Shown one piece after another: positions 43,996 through 51,761 of a DNA stretch of 64,000 nt; the first letter of the stretch is position 1, and every line of letters begins with the position of its first letter. This DNA is from Patiriisocius marinus (GTDB taxonomy: Bacteria > Bacteroidota > Bacteroidia > Flavobacteriales > Flavobacteriaceae), in the NCBI RefSeq assembly GCF_008974325.1, contig NZ_BKCG01000002.1:62001-126000 (forward strand), written 5' to 3'. Below the pieces are notes generated by a model. That model ran no database searches, was not told the origin of the DNA, and worked only from the letters and a program-made list of their open reading frames with translations. Both the position numbers and the translations under genes were made by a program.

Positions 43996-45008
43996 TATGA
44001 AAGGGCTTCTTTATATTCTGGCAATATACTAATAAATTGTTTTACAGTTTCGTCTAGTGAAAGCAAGCTCCTGCCACCGGCAGCATTATTATGCCCGCCA
44101 CCATTATAGTATGCACGAGAGAATTCGTTAACTGAAAAATCTCCCACACTTCTTAAGCTAATTTTTACAATATTCTCTTGCTTGTTTTCAATAAAAATTA
44201 ATGCAAATTTTATGCCTGAAACTGATAAAGCATAGTTGACAAATCCTTCTGTATCTCCCTTTTTAAAATGATTGTCATCAAGTTCTTTTTGAGAGATAGT
44301 TATATAGGCAGTATTATATTCTTCAAGAACAACAAGGTTATCAAGTGCAACACCTAATAACTTCATTCTTGATGTAAAATTTGTGTCGTAAACGTTCTGA
44401 TGTATTTCAGCATTGTTTGCACCGCAATCTAATAATGAAGCAACAACTCTATGTGTGCGTGCTGTAGTTGATGGAAATCTAAAACTTCCAGTATCAGTCA
44501 TTATTCCTGTGTATAATAAGGTAGCAATATCTGCTGAAATGTGCTCTAAGCCATCAAGTGCTTCAATAACATTAAAGACCATTTCGCAAGTGGAACCAAT
44601 TGTAGCGTCAGTGTAAGTAACCGTTGCATAATCATCTGGTTGTTGGTGATGATCAATCATTACAAACGTAGCTTCACTCTTTTCTAAATATGATTGTACA
44701 TCACCTACGCGAGCAAAAGAGTTAAAATCTAAAGTGAAGATTAAAGTTGCTTCTTCAAGTTTACGAATTGCTTGCTGATTTTGTTTTTCAAAATTTAATA
44801 CGGCATCAGCTTGTGGCATCCACTTTAGGAAATCTGGAAAATCGTTGGGCAATACTACTGAGCTATTAAGCCCTAATTTTTCAAAAAACAAGTGAAGACC
44901 AAGTGTTGATCCTACAGCATCACCATCAGGATTTTTATGCCCTATAATTACAATACGTTGTTCTTTAGTTAAAAGTTGCTTTAGTTCTGTGCTTAGTGCC
45001 TTTTCCAT
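43995..45008 (-). CDS. DHH family phosphoesterase (NrnA-like)
   Basis: 337 residues from the ATG at 45008; a TTG nine bases upstream overlaps the promoter region. The DHH domain has GHKNPDGDAVGSTLG (about 25-39) and VMIDHHQQPDD (about 103-113) with DTGSFRF (about 160). The C-terminal DHHA1 domain has YYNGGGHNNAAGGRS (about 300). These are the residues of NrnA, which degrades short RNA oligomers and dephosphorylates pAp, or of cyclic-dinucleotide phosphodiesterases of the same fold. It lacks the membrane and GGDEF parts of GdpP, so the NrnA type is favoured. It leads the operon with gldI and the double isomerase, and has a perfect TATCTTTG box six bases upstream. Confidence 0.9.
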   Translation of the reverse strand: MEKALSTELKQLLTKEQRIVIIGHKNPDGDAVGSTLGLHLFFEKLGLNSSVVLPNDFPDFLKWMPQADAVLNFEKQNQQAIRKLEEATLIFTLDFNSFARVGDVQSYLEKSEATFVMIDHHQQPDDYATVTYTDATIGSTCEMVFNVIEALDGLEHISADIATLLYTGIMTDTGSFRFPSTTARTHRVVASLLDCGANNAEIHQNVYDTNFTSRMKLLGVALDNLVVLEEYNTAYITISQKELDDNHFKKGDTEGFVNYALSVSGIKFALIFIENKQENIVKISLRSVGDFSVNEFSRAYYNGGGHNNAAGGRSLLSLDETVKQFISILPEYKEALS

Positions 45009-45014
45009 AGGTAA

Positions 45015-45022
45015 CAAAGATA
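45015..45022 (-). promoter_or_regulatory. -7 promoter box (TATCTTTG) of the NrnA-gldI operon
   Basis: Exact TAnnTTTG match on the minus strand, six bases before the ATG at 45008. A second exact box (TAGATTTG) lies about 40 bases further upstream. Confidence 0.5.
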
Positions 45023-45071
45023 CGATTTCTAATAGTAAATTATAATGGCTAAGGTTTCAAATCTATAATAT

Positions 45072-45098
45072 TTCCGAAGCTCTTTTAGCCGAAATTTT
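45072..45098. repeat. imperfect palindrome of the CCGAAATTTT family
   Basis: TTCCGAAGC, a spacer with TTTTAG, and AGCCGAAATTTT, in the gap between the divergent NrnA-like and DUF2807 genes. It combines both flavours of the dispersed element in one site. Confidence 0.5.
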
Positions 45099-45190
45099 AA
45101 GGCCTTATTACCTTGTTAGTTAATGAAATAATACGATTAGTATTAATAAATATTTGGCTATAATTGCTATAAGTATTTATTGCTAATGCA

Positions 45191-45198
45191 TACATTTG
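45191..45198 (+). promoter_or_regulatory. -7 promoter box (TACATTTG) of the DUF2807 lipoprotein gene
   Basis: Exact TAnnTTTG match 48 bases before the ATG; a TTG lies 24 bases upstream of it (45164-45166), slightly wide for the -33 element. Confidence 0.45.
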
Positions 45199-45246
45199 TT
45201 CTAAATTAAACAATATAACCTGCTGAGTATTATCAGCCAATTTACT

Positions 45247-46071
45247 ATGAAACATATAATTACACTTTGTCTTTCAGTTATTCTTTTATCAAGTTGTGCG
45301 GCACAAAAAACGCCTAAAGTAAAAGGTAATAGAGAAGTGACAGATATTTATAAATCACTTGAAGATTTTAACGGACTTGATATTCGCGGTGATGTTGAGG
45401 TGACTATAAAAAGAGGCGAGACAAATGAATACCATTTAAAAATAGATGGAAACCTTGTGGAGGTTTTAGATATTTCAATTATTGAGGGTATTTTAAAAGT
45501 AGTGCCTTCACAAATTATTCAATCAAGCAAAAAAATGGAACTTGACATTACGTATAAAAATTTAGATGAAATTACGCTACGTGATAATGTGAAACTAAAG
45601 TCGTTAAATAAAGTTGATGTGTCAAACTTGGTTTTTAAAGCATTAGATAATGTTGATTATGATTTAGATATGAGTATTACTGAAGGAGTTTTTATATTAA
45701 ATAATAATTCTAAAGGTGATTTAAAACTAAAGGGTGGAACTCAAAAAATGATTTTTAATGAAAACGCATATCTAAAAGGCGATTTAAATGTTCAAGAGCT
45801 TGAATTAGAAATCAATAAGCGATCTGATGTAAGTTTAAAAGGTGATGTTTCTAAAATGAAACTTACTGCTACAGGAACAAGTGATGTAAGAGCGGAAGAT
45901 TTAGAAAGCGAGTACGCTAATATTATTGCTAGTGGTAAAGCAGACTTATATGTATATGCTAGTAAGGAGCTACAACTTTACGCACAAGGAAAGAGTTTTA
46001 TCTATGTATATGGTAACCCAGATATTAAAGTTGAAGGCTTAAATGATAAGTCGCAAATAATTAAAAAGTAA
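45247..46071 (+). CDS. DUF2807 (head-GIN) lipoprotein
   Basis: 274 residues with a lipobox LLSSC (C17). From about residue 35 the sequence is a right-handed beta-helix-like series of short strands: FNGLDIRGDVEVTIKRGE, LKVVPSQI, YKNLDEITLRDNVKLK, LELEINKRSDVSLKGDVSK, then MKLTATGTSDVRAEDLES. This is the putative auto-transporter adhesin, head GIN domain (DUF2807), common in Bacteroidota. It is surface- or periplasm-facing and of unknown role; these genes are often extracytoplasmic-stress responsive in the group, but nothing here shows that. It stands alone between the NrnA operon promoter region and ndk. Confidence 0.87.
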   Translation: MKHIITLCLSVILLSSCAAQKTPKVKGNREVTDIYKSLEDFNGLDIRGDVEVTIKRGETNEYHLKIDGNLVEVLDISIIEGILKVVPSQIIQSSKKMELDITYKNLDEITLRDNVKLKSLNKVDVSNLVFKALDNVDYDLDMSITEGVFILNNNSKGDLKLKGGTQKMIFNENAYLKGDLNVQELELEINKRSDVSLKGDVSKMKLTATGTSDVRAEDLESEYANIIASGKADLYVYASKELQLYAQGKSFIYVYGNPDIKVEGLNDKSQIIKK

Positions 46072-46124
46072 GGTAGATTTTTACTTTTTTAGTAAGCGTA
46101 ATCCTCATAGTTGTAGTTGTAAAT

Positions 46125-46159
46125 CAATTGTTTAATGCACTTTGTATATTAAACAATTG
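46125..46159. promoter_or_regulatory. 12-bp inverted repeat upstream of ndk
   Basis: Perfect arms CAATTGTTTAAT and ATTAAACAATTG with an 11-base spacer, about 10 bases before the -33 element of the ndk promoter. No T-run follows, so it is more likely an operator than a terminator. Confidence 0.5.
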
Positions 46160-46168
46160 TAAACAAAC

Positions 46169-46198
46169 TTGTTGTTCCACTAAAAACGATTATTTTTG
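46169..46198 (+). promoter_or_regulatory. ndk promoter (TTG-N19-TATTTTTG)
   Basis: TTG at 46169-46171, a 19-base spacer, and an exact -7 box TATTTTTG at 46191-46198; the ATG is at 46216. This is the best full match to the Bacteroidota promoter consensus in the window. Confidence 0.7.
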
Positions 46199-46215
46199 CA
46201 CAAATTTTAAAAAAA

Positions 46216-46635
46216 ATGAGAACAGATAGAACGTTTACAATGTTAAAGCCTGATAGTGTTGAAAAAGGACACATAGGTGCAATTTTAGAAAAAATCAATG
46301 CTTCAGGATTTAGAATCGTAGCAATGAAATTAACGCATATGACTACTCAAGATGCACAAGAGTTTTACGCAGTACACAGTGAGCGTCCTTTTTACGGAGA
46401 GCTTGTTGAGTATATGACACGTGGACCTATTGTAGCTGCTATTCTTGAAAAAGAAAATGCTGTTGATGATTTCCGTACGTTAATTGGTGCTACTAATCCA
46501 GCTGATGCTGCTGAAGGTACTATCCGTAAATTATATGCTGCTTCTATTGGAGAAAATGCTGTACACGGAAGTGATAGTGATGAGAATGCTGCTATTGAAG
46601 GAGCTTTCCATTTTGCAGGAAGAGAGATGTTCTAA
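46216..46635 (+). CDS. ndk: nucleoside diphosphate kinase
   Basis: 139 residues, the normal size. It has [17 protein letters not shown] at the N-terminus with the phosphate-contacting lysine, [23 protein letters not shown] split across about 48-70, [18 protein letters not shown] (about 95-112), and the catalytic histidine in [13 protein letters not shown] (about 115-127). It transfers phosphate between NTPs and NDPs through phosphohistidine in the cytoplasm. It has its own promoter (46169-46198), a palindrome further upstream and a terminator downstream, so it is monocistronic. Confidence 0.97.
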   Translation: MRTDRTFTMLKPDSVEKGHIGAILEKINASGFRIVAMKLTHMTTQDAQEFYAVHSERPFYGELVEYMTRGPIVAAILEKENAVDDFRTLIGATNPADAAEGTIRKLYAASIGENAVHGSDSDENAAIEGAFHFAGREMF

Positions 46636-46656
46636 GAACATAAACTATAGAATATA

Positions 46657-46692
46657 GAAAAGCCGCAACTATAAATGTTGCGGCTTTTTTTT
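46657..46692. terminator. bidirectional intrinsic terminator after ndk
   Basis: AAAAGCCGCAAC, seven-base loop, GTTGCGGCTTTT plus further T residues; it also serves the converging DUF721 gene. Confidence 0.93.
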
Positions 46693-46734
46693 ATCTATTT
46701 AAGTCTGTTATAATTTTGACTATTAAATATATCT

Positions 46735-47034
46735 TTATCTAAGCACTACTTTATCAACTAATGCCTTTCCTAACTCTTCATTAATCATTTTTACAATTTT
46801 AGATTTACCATAGCTTAACTCTTCACGTAACACAGAGGATGAAAGACTTACAAATAAAACATCTCTTTCTAAAATAACATTAGTAGTATAGCCAGCTACT
46901 CCAGAGCCCATTACTTTAAACCACGCATCTTTTACATTTACTTGGTCTAGTCCTTGAGCAAGTTTACCGTTACCTATGTACTGTTTTAAGGCATCTCCAA
47001 TAGTGATGTTTTCTGCTCTTCTTTTTTTTGCCAT
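46735..47034 (-). CDS. DUF721 family protein (DciA-like)
   Basis: 99 residues from the ATG at 47034 (MAKKRRAENITIGDALKQYI); a start ten codons upstream would give an untypical leader. The pattern of a short helix, then AWFKVMGSGVAGYTTNVILE, then DVLFVSLSSSVLREELSYGK is the DUF721 (DUF721/DciA-type) domain. DciA-type proteins assist loading of the DnaB helicase in bacteria that lack DnaC; for this short form such a role is an inference. It follows the small lipoprotein gene on the same strand by about 34 bases (47069 stop... 47034 start reading leftwards), so both are likely co-transcribed. Confidence 0.85.
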   Translation of the reverse strand: MAKKRRAENITIGDALKQYIGNGKLAQGLDQVNVKDAWFKVMGSGVAGYTTNVILERDVLFVSLSSSVLREELSYGKSKIVKMINEELGKALVDKVVLR

Positions 47035-47068
47035 TATGCTATTATCAATGTGAGTTACTTTCAATAAA

Positions 47069-47500
47069 CTACTCTAGGTTAAAATCAAATTTTTCAAAAC
47101 GTTTATAACGGTATTCTTTACCCGCTGCGTTGGTTACAATTAAACTCGTTTTTGTTACTTCAATTACCTCTTCACTCCATTGGTCAAGAGTGTTGTCATA
47201 ATTTAAAACAAGTTTTTCTCCACTTTTATCAATGCTAAAATTTTCGGTTGTTCCATTGTTTTTAAAAGTTCCATCTAACTGCGGATTTACTTTTGTTCTA
47301 AGCCCTTTATTGCCATTTAATTCTATAAAATCAATGGTAGTACTAATTTTAAATTCTTTAAGTGCTCCGTCTTCGTTTTTTACACTTTCAATTTCCCAAT
47401 AACCGGGGATATTTTTTAGCATTTCTTCTTTATTTTGTGAGCAAGATGTTGCTAGTATTAGTAAACTGACAAGTATTAAGTTGAATAATGTGTTTTTCAA
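47069..47500 (-). CDS. small lipocalin-like lipoprotein
   Basis: 143 residues from a TTG at 47500. Starts further upstream would place 42 extra residues ahead of a good lipoprotein signal (ILATSC, C20) and would overlap the divergent protease gene start, so they are rejected. After the lipobox comes PGYWEIESVKNEDGALKEF and a run of short beta-strands to KEYRYKRFE, as in the small lipocalin-like lipoproteins of Bacteroidota. It should be membrane-anchored facing the periplasm. Ligand unknown. DUF721 follows on the same strand. Confidence 0.75.
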   Translation of the reverse strand: MKNTLFNLILVSLLILATSCSQNKEEMLKNIPGYWEIESVKNEDGALKEFKISTTIDFIELNGNKGLRTKVNPQLDGTFKNNGTTENFSIDKSGEKLVLNYDNTLDQWSEEVIEVTKTSLIVTNAAGKEYRYKRFEKFDFNLE

Positions 47501-47555
47501 TTTGGGTAGAATTAGTATTGTTGCTATCTTTATCTTATAAATAGTCAGTAAAATT

Positions 47556-49151
47556 ATGAAAACATTTATTAATAACTCAAATGCTATTAATTTTAAAAGT
47601 ATTTTTTTATCACTAATTTTTATCACTAATTTTTATCCAAATTTATTGGGTCAAGAAATATTTAATTGTGGTACTATTGATGAGCCTATTACAAACCCTG
47701 AAAATTATAGCTTTGCTATTGATCAGGAGACAATAGACAGCTTTGAACCAGTAGTATTAAACTTGTTTTATTGGCAAGTAAATGATACAAATGGTGAAAG
47801 TCTTGCTCCTTTAACTGAAAATCTAGTCTTAGAATCAGTTGCGAACTTAAATATTATATATAATCAATATAATATTTTTTTTAAGTACACAGGTTTTGCT
47901 GAAATTAATAGTCCACCACCAGCAAACGTAAATTGTTATCAGGATAGTAACCAAACACATGGCTTTGGTTGGATGCAATTAAACGAGTTGGCAAATTGTT
48001 TTAATAATTTTATATATGACCCATCAATTTTTGGTGATTACGGTGGCTATGATGGTGATTATAACAATGAAAATGCTATAAATATCTATGTGCCATATGC
48101 TTTTGAAAGAGGAGGGATTGGTAGTAAGGGTCAAAATAGATTAGTAATAAATTATAATAATTTATTAAATGCTGGCTTAGCACATGAAATAGGTCATAAT
48201 TTAGGGTTGGCACATACGCATTTAGGACATAATAACCCATTGTTTCCAGATGTTTGCGAACATGTTACAAGAATTGAGTTTCTTCCTGATGGTGCTCTAA
48301 ATCCAGACTTTAATGCACGTATAAGAGCAGATCAAATTGTAGATACTGCTGCTGTGCCAGACTTTTCAAAAGAGTATTGTTATAGATTTCAAGAGGATAA
48401 TTTAGTTGAATGCCAAAATGATTCATACAACCCATACGCATATATAGATGAAAATACCTGTTTGTATATGGTTGGAGGTGAAGATTGTCAAGGAACTGAA
48501 TATGAGATTTTTCCAAAAGATGCACAAAATATTATGTCATATACTCGACCAGTTTGCAGAGCGCAGTTTACAAATGGACAAGTTGTACGAATGTTAGAAA
48601 CTTTAGAAGATCCACAGTACCAAAGTTTAATAAATGCGCGTACAGACTTTGAAGTACTTTATGAACCTTATAAAGGGGGCTATTATTTATCAGGTCCTGA
48701 CGATGATGTACCCCCATTGTTTCAGCCAGGTTTTGATTATGAATTCATAGAGTGTGATGGAAATTATCCACAACCATCAGATTATTATGATACTAGTTTT
48801 AGTTTTAATTCAACCAGTATTATTTCTTCTAATACTTTTGATGAAAGTAATTATGACGATATTATTCATCCTAATCATAGTGCAATAAGTATACAACAAG
48901 TTAACAATACACTTGAATATTATAATATTAGAAAATGTTATGATAATAATAACAAAGGCCCAGCTTCTGGTAGGGTTGTTAGGTTTAACGACGGCGTTTT
49001 TAATAATAATGTATCTATACAAGAGAAAGATTCTTTAGAAATAAACAACGAACACTTAAAAAGTAATTTAGCTCCAGGCTTATACGCAATTGATAAGAAT
49101 TATTTAGACGGTAGTGTTGAACAAGAAATATTATTTAAAGAAAATGAATAA
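47556..49151 (+). CDS. secreted M43 (pappalysin-like) zinc metalloprotease
   Basis: 531 residues with an N-terminal signal (about 1-33, long polar start then IFLSLIFITNFY). Zinc motif HEIGHNLGLAH at 210-220 gives three His ligands and the catalytic Glu; NIMSYTRP near 326 is the Met-turn. This is a metzincin of the M43 cytophagalysin/pappalysin type. The last ~70 residues (GRVVRFND, then LAPGLYAIDKNYLDGSVEQE) look like the end of a T9SS type A sorting domain, but the usual YPNPT opening strand is missing. A 13-bp tandem repeat lies in the signal-peptide codons (47604-47640). The FG-GAP gene overlaps its end by 8 bases. Confidence 0.85.
   Translation: MKTFINNSNAINFKSIFLSLIFITNFYPNLLGQEIFNCGTIDEPITNPENYSFAIDQETIDSFEPVVLNLFYWQVNDTNGESLAPLTENLVLESVANLNIIYNQYNIFFKYTGFAEINSPPPANVNCYQDSNQTHGFGWMQLNELANCFNNFIYDPSIFGDYGGYDGDYNNENAINIYVPYAFERGGIGSKGQNRLVINYNNLLNAGLAHEIGHNLGLAHTHLGHNNPLFPDVCEHVTRIEFLPDGALNPDFNARIRADQIVDTAAVPDFSKEYCYRFQEDNLVECQNDSYNPYAYIDENTCLYMVGGEDCQGTEYEIFPKDAQNIMSYTRPVCRAQFTNGQVVRMLETLEDPQYQSLINARTDFEVLYEPYKGGYYLSGPDDDVPPLFQPGFDYEFIECDGNYPQPSDYYDTSFSFNSTSIISSNTFDESNYDDIIHPNHSAISIQQVNNTLEYYNIRKCYDNNNKGPASGRVVRFNDGVFNNNVSIQEKDSLEINNEHLKSNLAPGLYAIDKNYLDGSVEQEILFKENE
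47604..47640 (+). repeat. 13-bp tandem repeat in protease signal-peptide codons
   Basis: TTTTTATCACTAA twice in exact tandem (47604-47616, 47617-47629), then a partial third copy TTTTTATCCAA. The unit is not a multiple of three, so gain or loss of one unit would shift the reading frame. Confidence 0.85.
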
Positions 49152-50526
49152 TCATTTAAAATTTTTAGCAAGTTATATTGTGCTCTTTTCTTCAACTATT
49201 TTACAAGCACAATTTGGAGACCAACAAACTATTACAACAGCGGCAAATGCAGTTCGAAATATAATTCCTGTTGATATAAACGGAGATGGTTTTTTTGATA
49301 TTTTGTATAGTTCACAATTTGATGGAAATGTTGGTTGGATTGAGAATTTGGGAGGTACAGGTTCTTTTAGCGAAGTTAATATTATTGGGGATGCAGAATT
49401 TACTAGTTTTGTTAATTCTGCCGATTTAGATGGGGATGGTGATCAAGATGTGCTTGCTGTATCGGGATCACAAAATTTAGTAGTGTGGTTTGAAAATATT
49501 GATGGGCTTGGTAATTTTAGTCCTATAAAAATAGTTTCCTCAAATACTATTGGTGCTTTTGCTGTAGCTGGTGCTGATCTAAATGGTGATGGTTTTATAG
49601 ATATTGTTGCTTCCGCAGGTAGTGAAAGTGCCATCTATTGGTTTGAAAATAATAGTAATACGGGTACATTTTCAACAAAACAATTAATTTCAAATCAAGC
49701 AAATCACGGACGTTACTTTAATTTAGTGGATATTGATAATGACAATGATTTAGACGTAGTAGCTTCTTCATCTGGATCTGAAGTGCTTACTTGGTATGAA
49801 AATCTAGATGGACTAGGAAATTTTGGTGCACCTAATATAATAGCCCCATCAGGACAAGCTGTACTATCTTTATTTTCAGCAGATCTAGATGGAGATGGGG
49901 ATATTGATATTGTAACACCTTCGTCAGGAGATGATGAAGTAGCTTGGTATGAAAATACGGACGGTCAAGGCGCATTTGGTCCTAAAAAAAGTATTGCAAC
50001 AAATGACTTTGAAGTTAGATGGACTTTTGTCGCAGATCTAGACAATGATGGGGATAATGATGTTCTAACTGCTGGAAAAAACTTTAATACTAGGGTTCAT
50101 TGGTATGAAAATCTTGATGGGCTAGGAAGTTTTAGTAATAAACAAGAAATTTTTAATTTGGAAAATGGTAGTGTTGCTACAGTTTCAGCTGCAGATTTAG
50201 ATAATGATGGAGATATAGATCCTATTTCTTCTACGTTTATTGATGATAAAATTGCTTGGTATGAGAACTTCACCATTTTAAATATAGAAGATCAAGCCCT
50301 AGCTACCTTAAAAATATATCCTAATCCAACAGATGGGTTTCTTAATATTAATGCAAAAGATACTGTAATAGAAAAAATTACGATTTTCAATGTACAAGGT
50401 AAAGTAGTGTTGCGCCAAGAAAAAGATCTAACAACAATACCAGTACATAATTTAAAATCGGGTGTTTATTTTCTGAAAGCAGAAACTGCAAAGGGAGAGC
50501 TTGTAGAGCAATTTGTTAAAGAATAA
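49144..50526 (+). CDS. FG-GAP/VCBS-repeat T9SS-secreted protein
   Basis: 460 residues from the ATG at 49144, overlapping the protease stop by 8 bases. A signal peptide (about 1-23) is followed by seven propeller-type repeats of ~50 residues, each with a D-x-D-x-D-G-D-x-D core and W-(Y/F)-E-N: SADLDGDGDQDVLAVSG, GADLNGDGFIDIVASAG, SADLDGDGDIDIVTPSS, VADLDNDGDNDVLTAGK, AADLDNDGDIDPISST. The C-terminal ~75 residues are a type A T9SS sorting domain (LKIYPNPTDGFLNI, VQGKVVLRQEK, LKSGVYFLKAE). The protein is likely a calcium-binding surface propeller. Translational overlap with the protease suggests that the two act together. Confidence 0.88.
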   Translation: MNNHLKFLASYIVLFSSTILQAQFGDQQTITTAANAVRNIIPVDINGDGFFDILYSSQFDGNVGWIENLGGTGSFSEVNIIGDAEFTSFVNSADLDGDGDQDVLAVSGSQNLVVWFENIDGLGNFSPIKIVSSNTIGAFAVAGADLNGDGFIDIVASAGSESAIYWFENNSNTGTFSTKQLISNQANHGRYFNLVDIDNDNDLDVVASSSGSEVLTWYENLDGLGNFGAPNIIAPSGQAVLSLFSADLDGDGDIDIVTPSSGDDEVAWYENTDGQGAFGPKKSIATNDFEVRWTFVADLDNDGDNDVLTAGKNFNTRVHWYENLDGLGSFSNKQEIFNLENGSVATVSAADLDNDGDIDPISSTFIDDKIAWYENFTILNIEDQALATLKIYPNPTDGFLNINAKDTVIEKITIFNVQGKVVLRQEKDLTTIPVHNLKSGVYFLKAETAKGELVEQFVKE

Positions 50527-50531
50527 TGGTG

Positions 50532-51611
50532 TTATAATTTAAACATTTTATACGTCTGGTGAATCTCTTTCACAACAGCCTCGGTTCTATCTGCGTGGGT
50601 GTCGCTTATAAAAAGTTGTCCAAAATTCTCGTCATTAACTAAAGCGATAATTTGACCAACACGCTTGGCATCTAATTTGTCAAAAATATCATCTAATAAC
50701 AGGAGTGGAGTTACACCACTTTGCTTTTTAATAAAATCGAACTGCGCTAACTTTAAAGCAATGAGATACGATTTTTGTTGCCCTTGACTTCCAAATTTCT
50801 TTATAGGGTGACCATCAATTTCAAAAAGTAAATCGTCTTTGTGAATCCCAAAATTGGTGTATTGGTATTGCTTATCCTTATTAATATTATTTTTTAATAA
50901 GCTAAGAAGTGTGGCATCTTCTAATTGGCTTTTGTAACCTAAACTAACAACTTCAGCTCCAGCACTAATTGATTTGTGACGTTCTAAAAAAATAGGCAAA
51001 AAGCTTTCTAGAAATGTTTTTCTCTTCTCAAAAATAGCAGTGCCATATTGTGTTAATTGTTCATCATAAATATCTAAAGTATCTTGGTTGTGTGTGTTAT
51101 TCGCAGCAAAATATTTTAGTAAAGCGTTTCGTTGAGAAAGCACTTTATTATAATTAATAAGTTGATTTAAATAATCTGAATCGCCTTGCGAAATTACACC
51201 GTCAATAAATTTACGTCTTGTATCACTACCTTCAGTTATAAGGTCCCTGTCTGCAGGCGAAATAATTACTAAAGGCAGGAAACCTATGTGCTCGCTAAAC
51301 TTTTCATAAGGTTTTCCGTTGCGCTTTATTATTTTTTTAGCACCTCGTTTTGCACTTACAATGATCTTTTCTGGACGGTCTAATTTTTCATACATACCAT
51401 CAATTACAAAAAAATCTGTGTCGTGTTTTATATTTTGCCCCGTAATAGGGTTGAAATAGCTTTTTCCGAAGGATAAATGATAGATTGCATCGAGCACATT
51501 TGTCTTTCCTACGCCATTATGACCTACAAAACAGTTAATCTTTGGGTCAAACTTAAAAGTTTCCGATTCAAAGTTTTTGTAATTTAATAAAGAGAGTTGT
51601 TCTAATTGCAT
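50532..51611 (-). CDS. recF: DNA replication/repair protein RecF
   Basis: 359 residues, normal size. An N-terminal LNYKNFES, then Walker A in [20 protein letters not shown] (about 27-46), the conserved arginine region ([12 protein letters not shown], about 127), signature-like [18 protein letters not shown] (about 273-290), and Walker B with [15 protein letters not shown] (about 302-316). RecF is an SMC-like ATPase that helps load RecA at gaps with RecO/RecR. In this window it is not next to dnaA or dnaN. It converges with the FG-GAP gene (5-base gap) and is divergent from the TPR membrane protein, with a 150-base gap holding an oligo-T-loop hairpin. Confidence 0.95.
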   Translation of the reverse strand: MQLEQLSLLNYKNFESETFKFDPKINCFVGHNGVGKTNVLDAIYHLSFGKSYFNPITGQNIKHDTDFFVIDGMYEKLDRPEKIIVSAKRGAKKIIKRNGKPYEKFSEHIGFLPLVIISPADRDLITEGSDTRRKFIDGVISQGDSDYLNQLINYNKVLSQRNALLKYFAANNTHNQDTLDIYDEQLTQYGTAIFEKRKTFLESFLPIFLERHKSISAGAEVVSLGYKSQLEDATLLSLLKNNINKDKQYQYTNFGIHKDDLLFEIDGHPIKKFGSQGQQKSYLIALKLAQFDFIKKQSGVTPLLLLDDIFDKLDAKRVGQIIALVNDENFGQLFISDTHADRTEAVVKEIHQTYKMFKL

Positions 51612-51649
51612 TAAAATGAGGTGATTGTGTAAAATTTCCGAAGAAAAAA

Positions 51650-51675
51650 TGAAAACTATTTTTTTTTAGTTTTCA
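51650..51675. other. hairpin with an all-T loop between recF and the TPR gene
   Basis: Perfect 9-bp stem TGAAAACTA/TAGTTTTCA closed by eight T residues, in the divergent promoter region; adjacent to a CCGAAG half-site at 51631-51643. Role unknown. Confidence 0.45.
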
Positions 51676-51733
51676 AGATGCAAATTATTGAAAAATAAGA
51701 AATCTTTTCCCTTTTATATTATGATAAAAATTT

Positions 51734-51741
51734 TATTTTTG
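51734..51741 (+). promoter_or_regulatory. -7 promoter box (TATTTTTG) of the TPR membrane-protein gene
   Basis: Exact TAnnTTTG match, 20 bases before the ATG at 51762; the -33 position holds only a T-rich stretch. Confidence 0.6.
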
Positions 51742-51761
51742 CCCCACATTAAATTAAAACT

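Noticed and set aside
47501-47626. Long N-terminal extension of the lipocalin-like lipoprotein
   Set aside because: It would put 42 residues ahead of a good lipoprotein signal and overlap the start of the divergent protease gene.
49144-50270. Regularly spaced GATxTAGATGGxGATGG-like words as a CRISPR-type array
   Set aside because: They encode the aspartate-rich FG-GAP repeats of one continuous reading frame and vary as coding repeats do.
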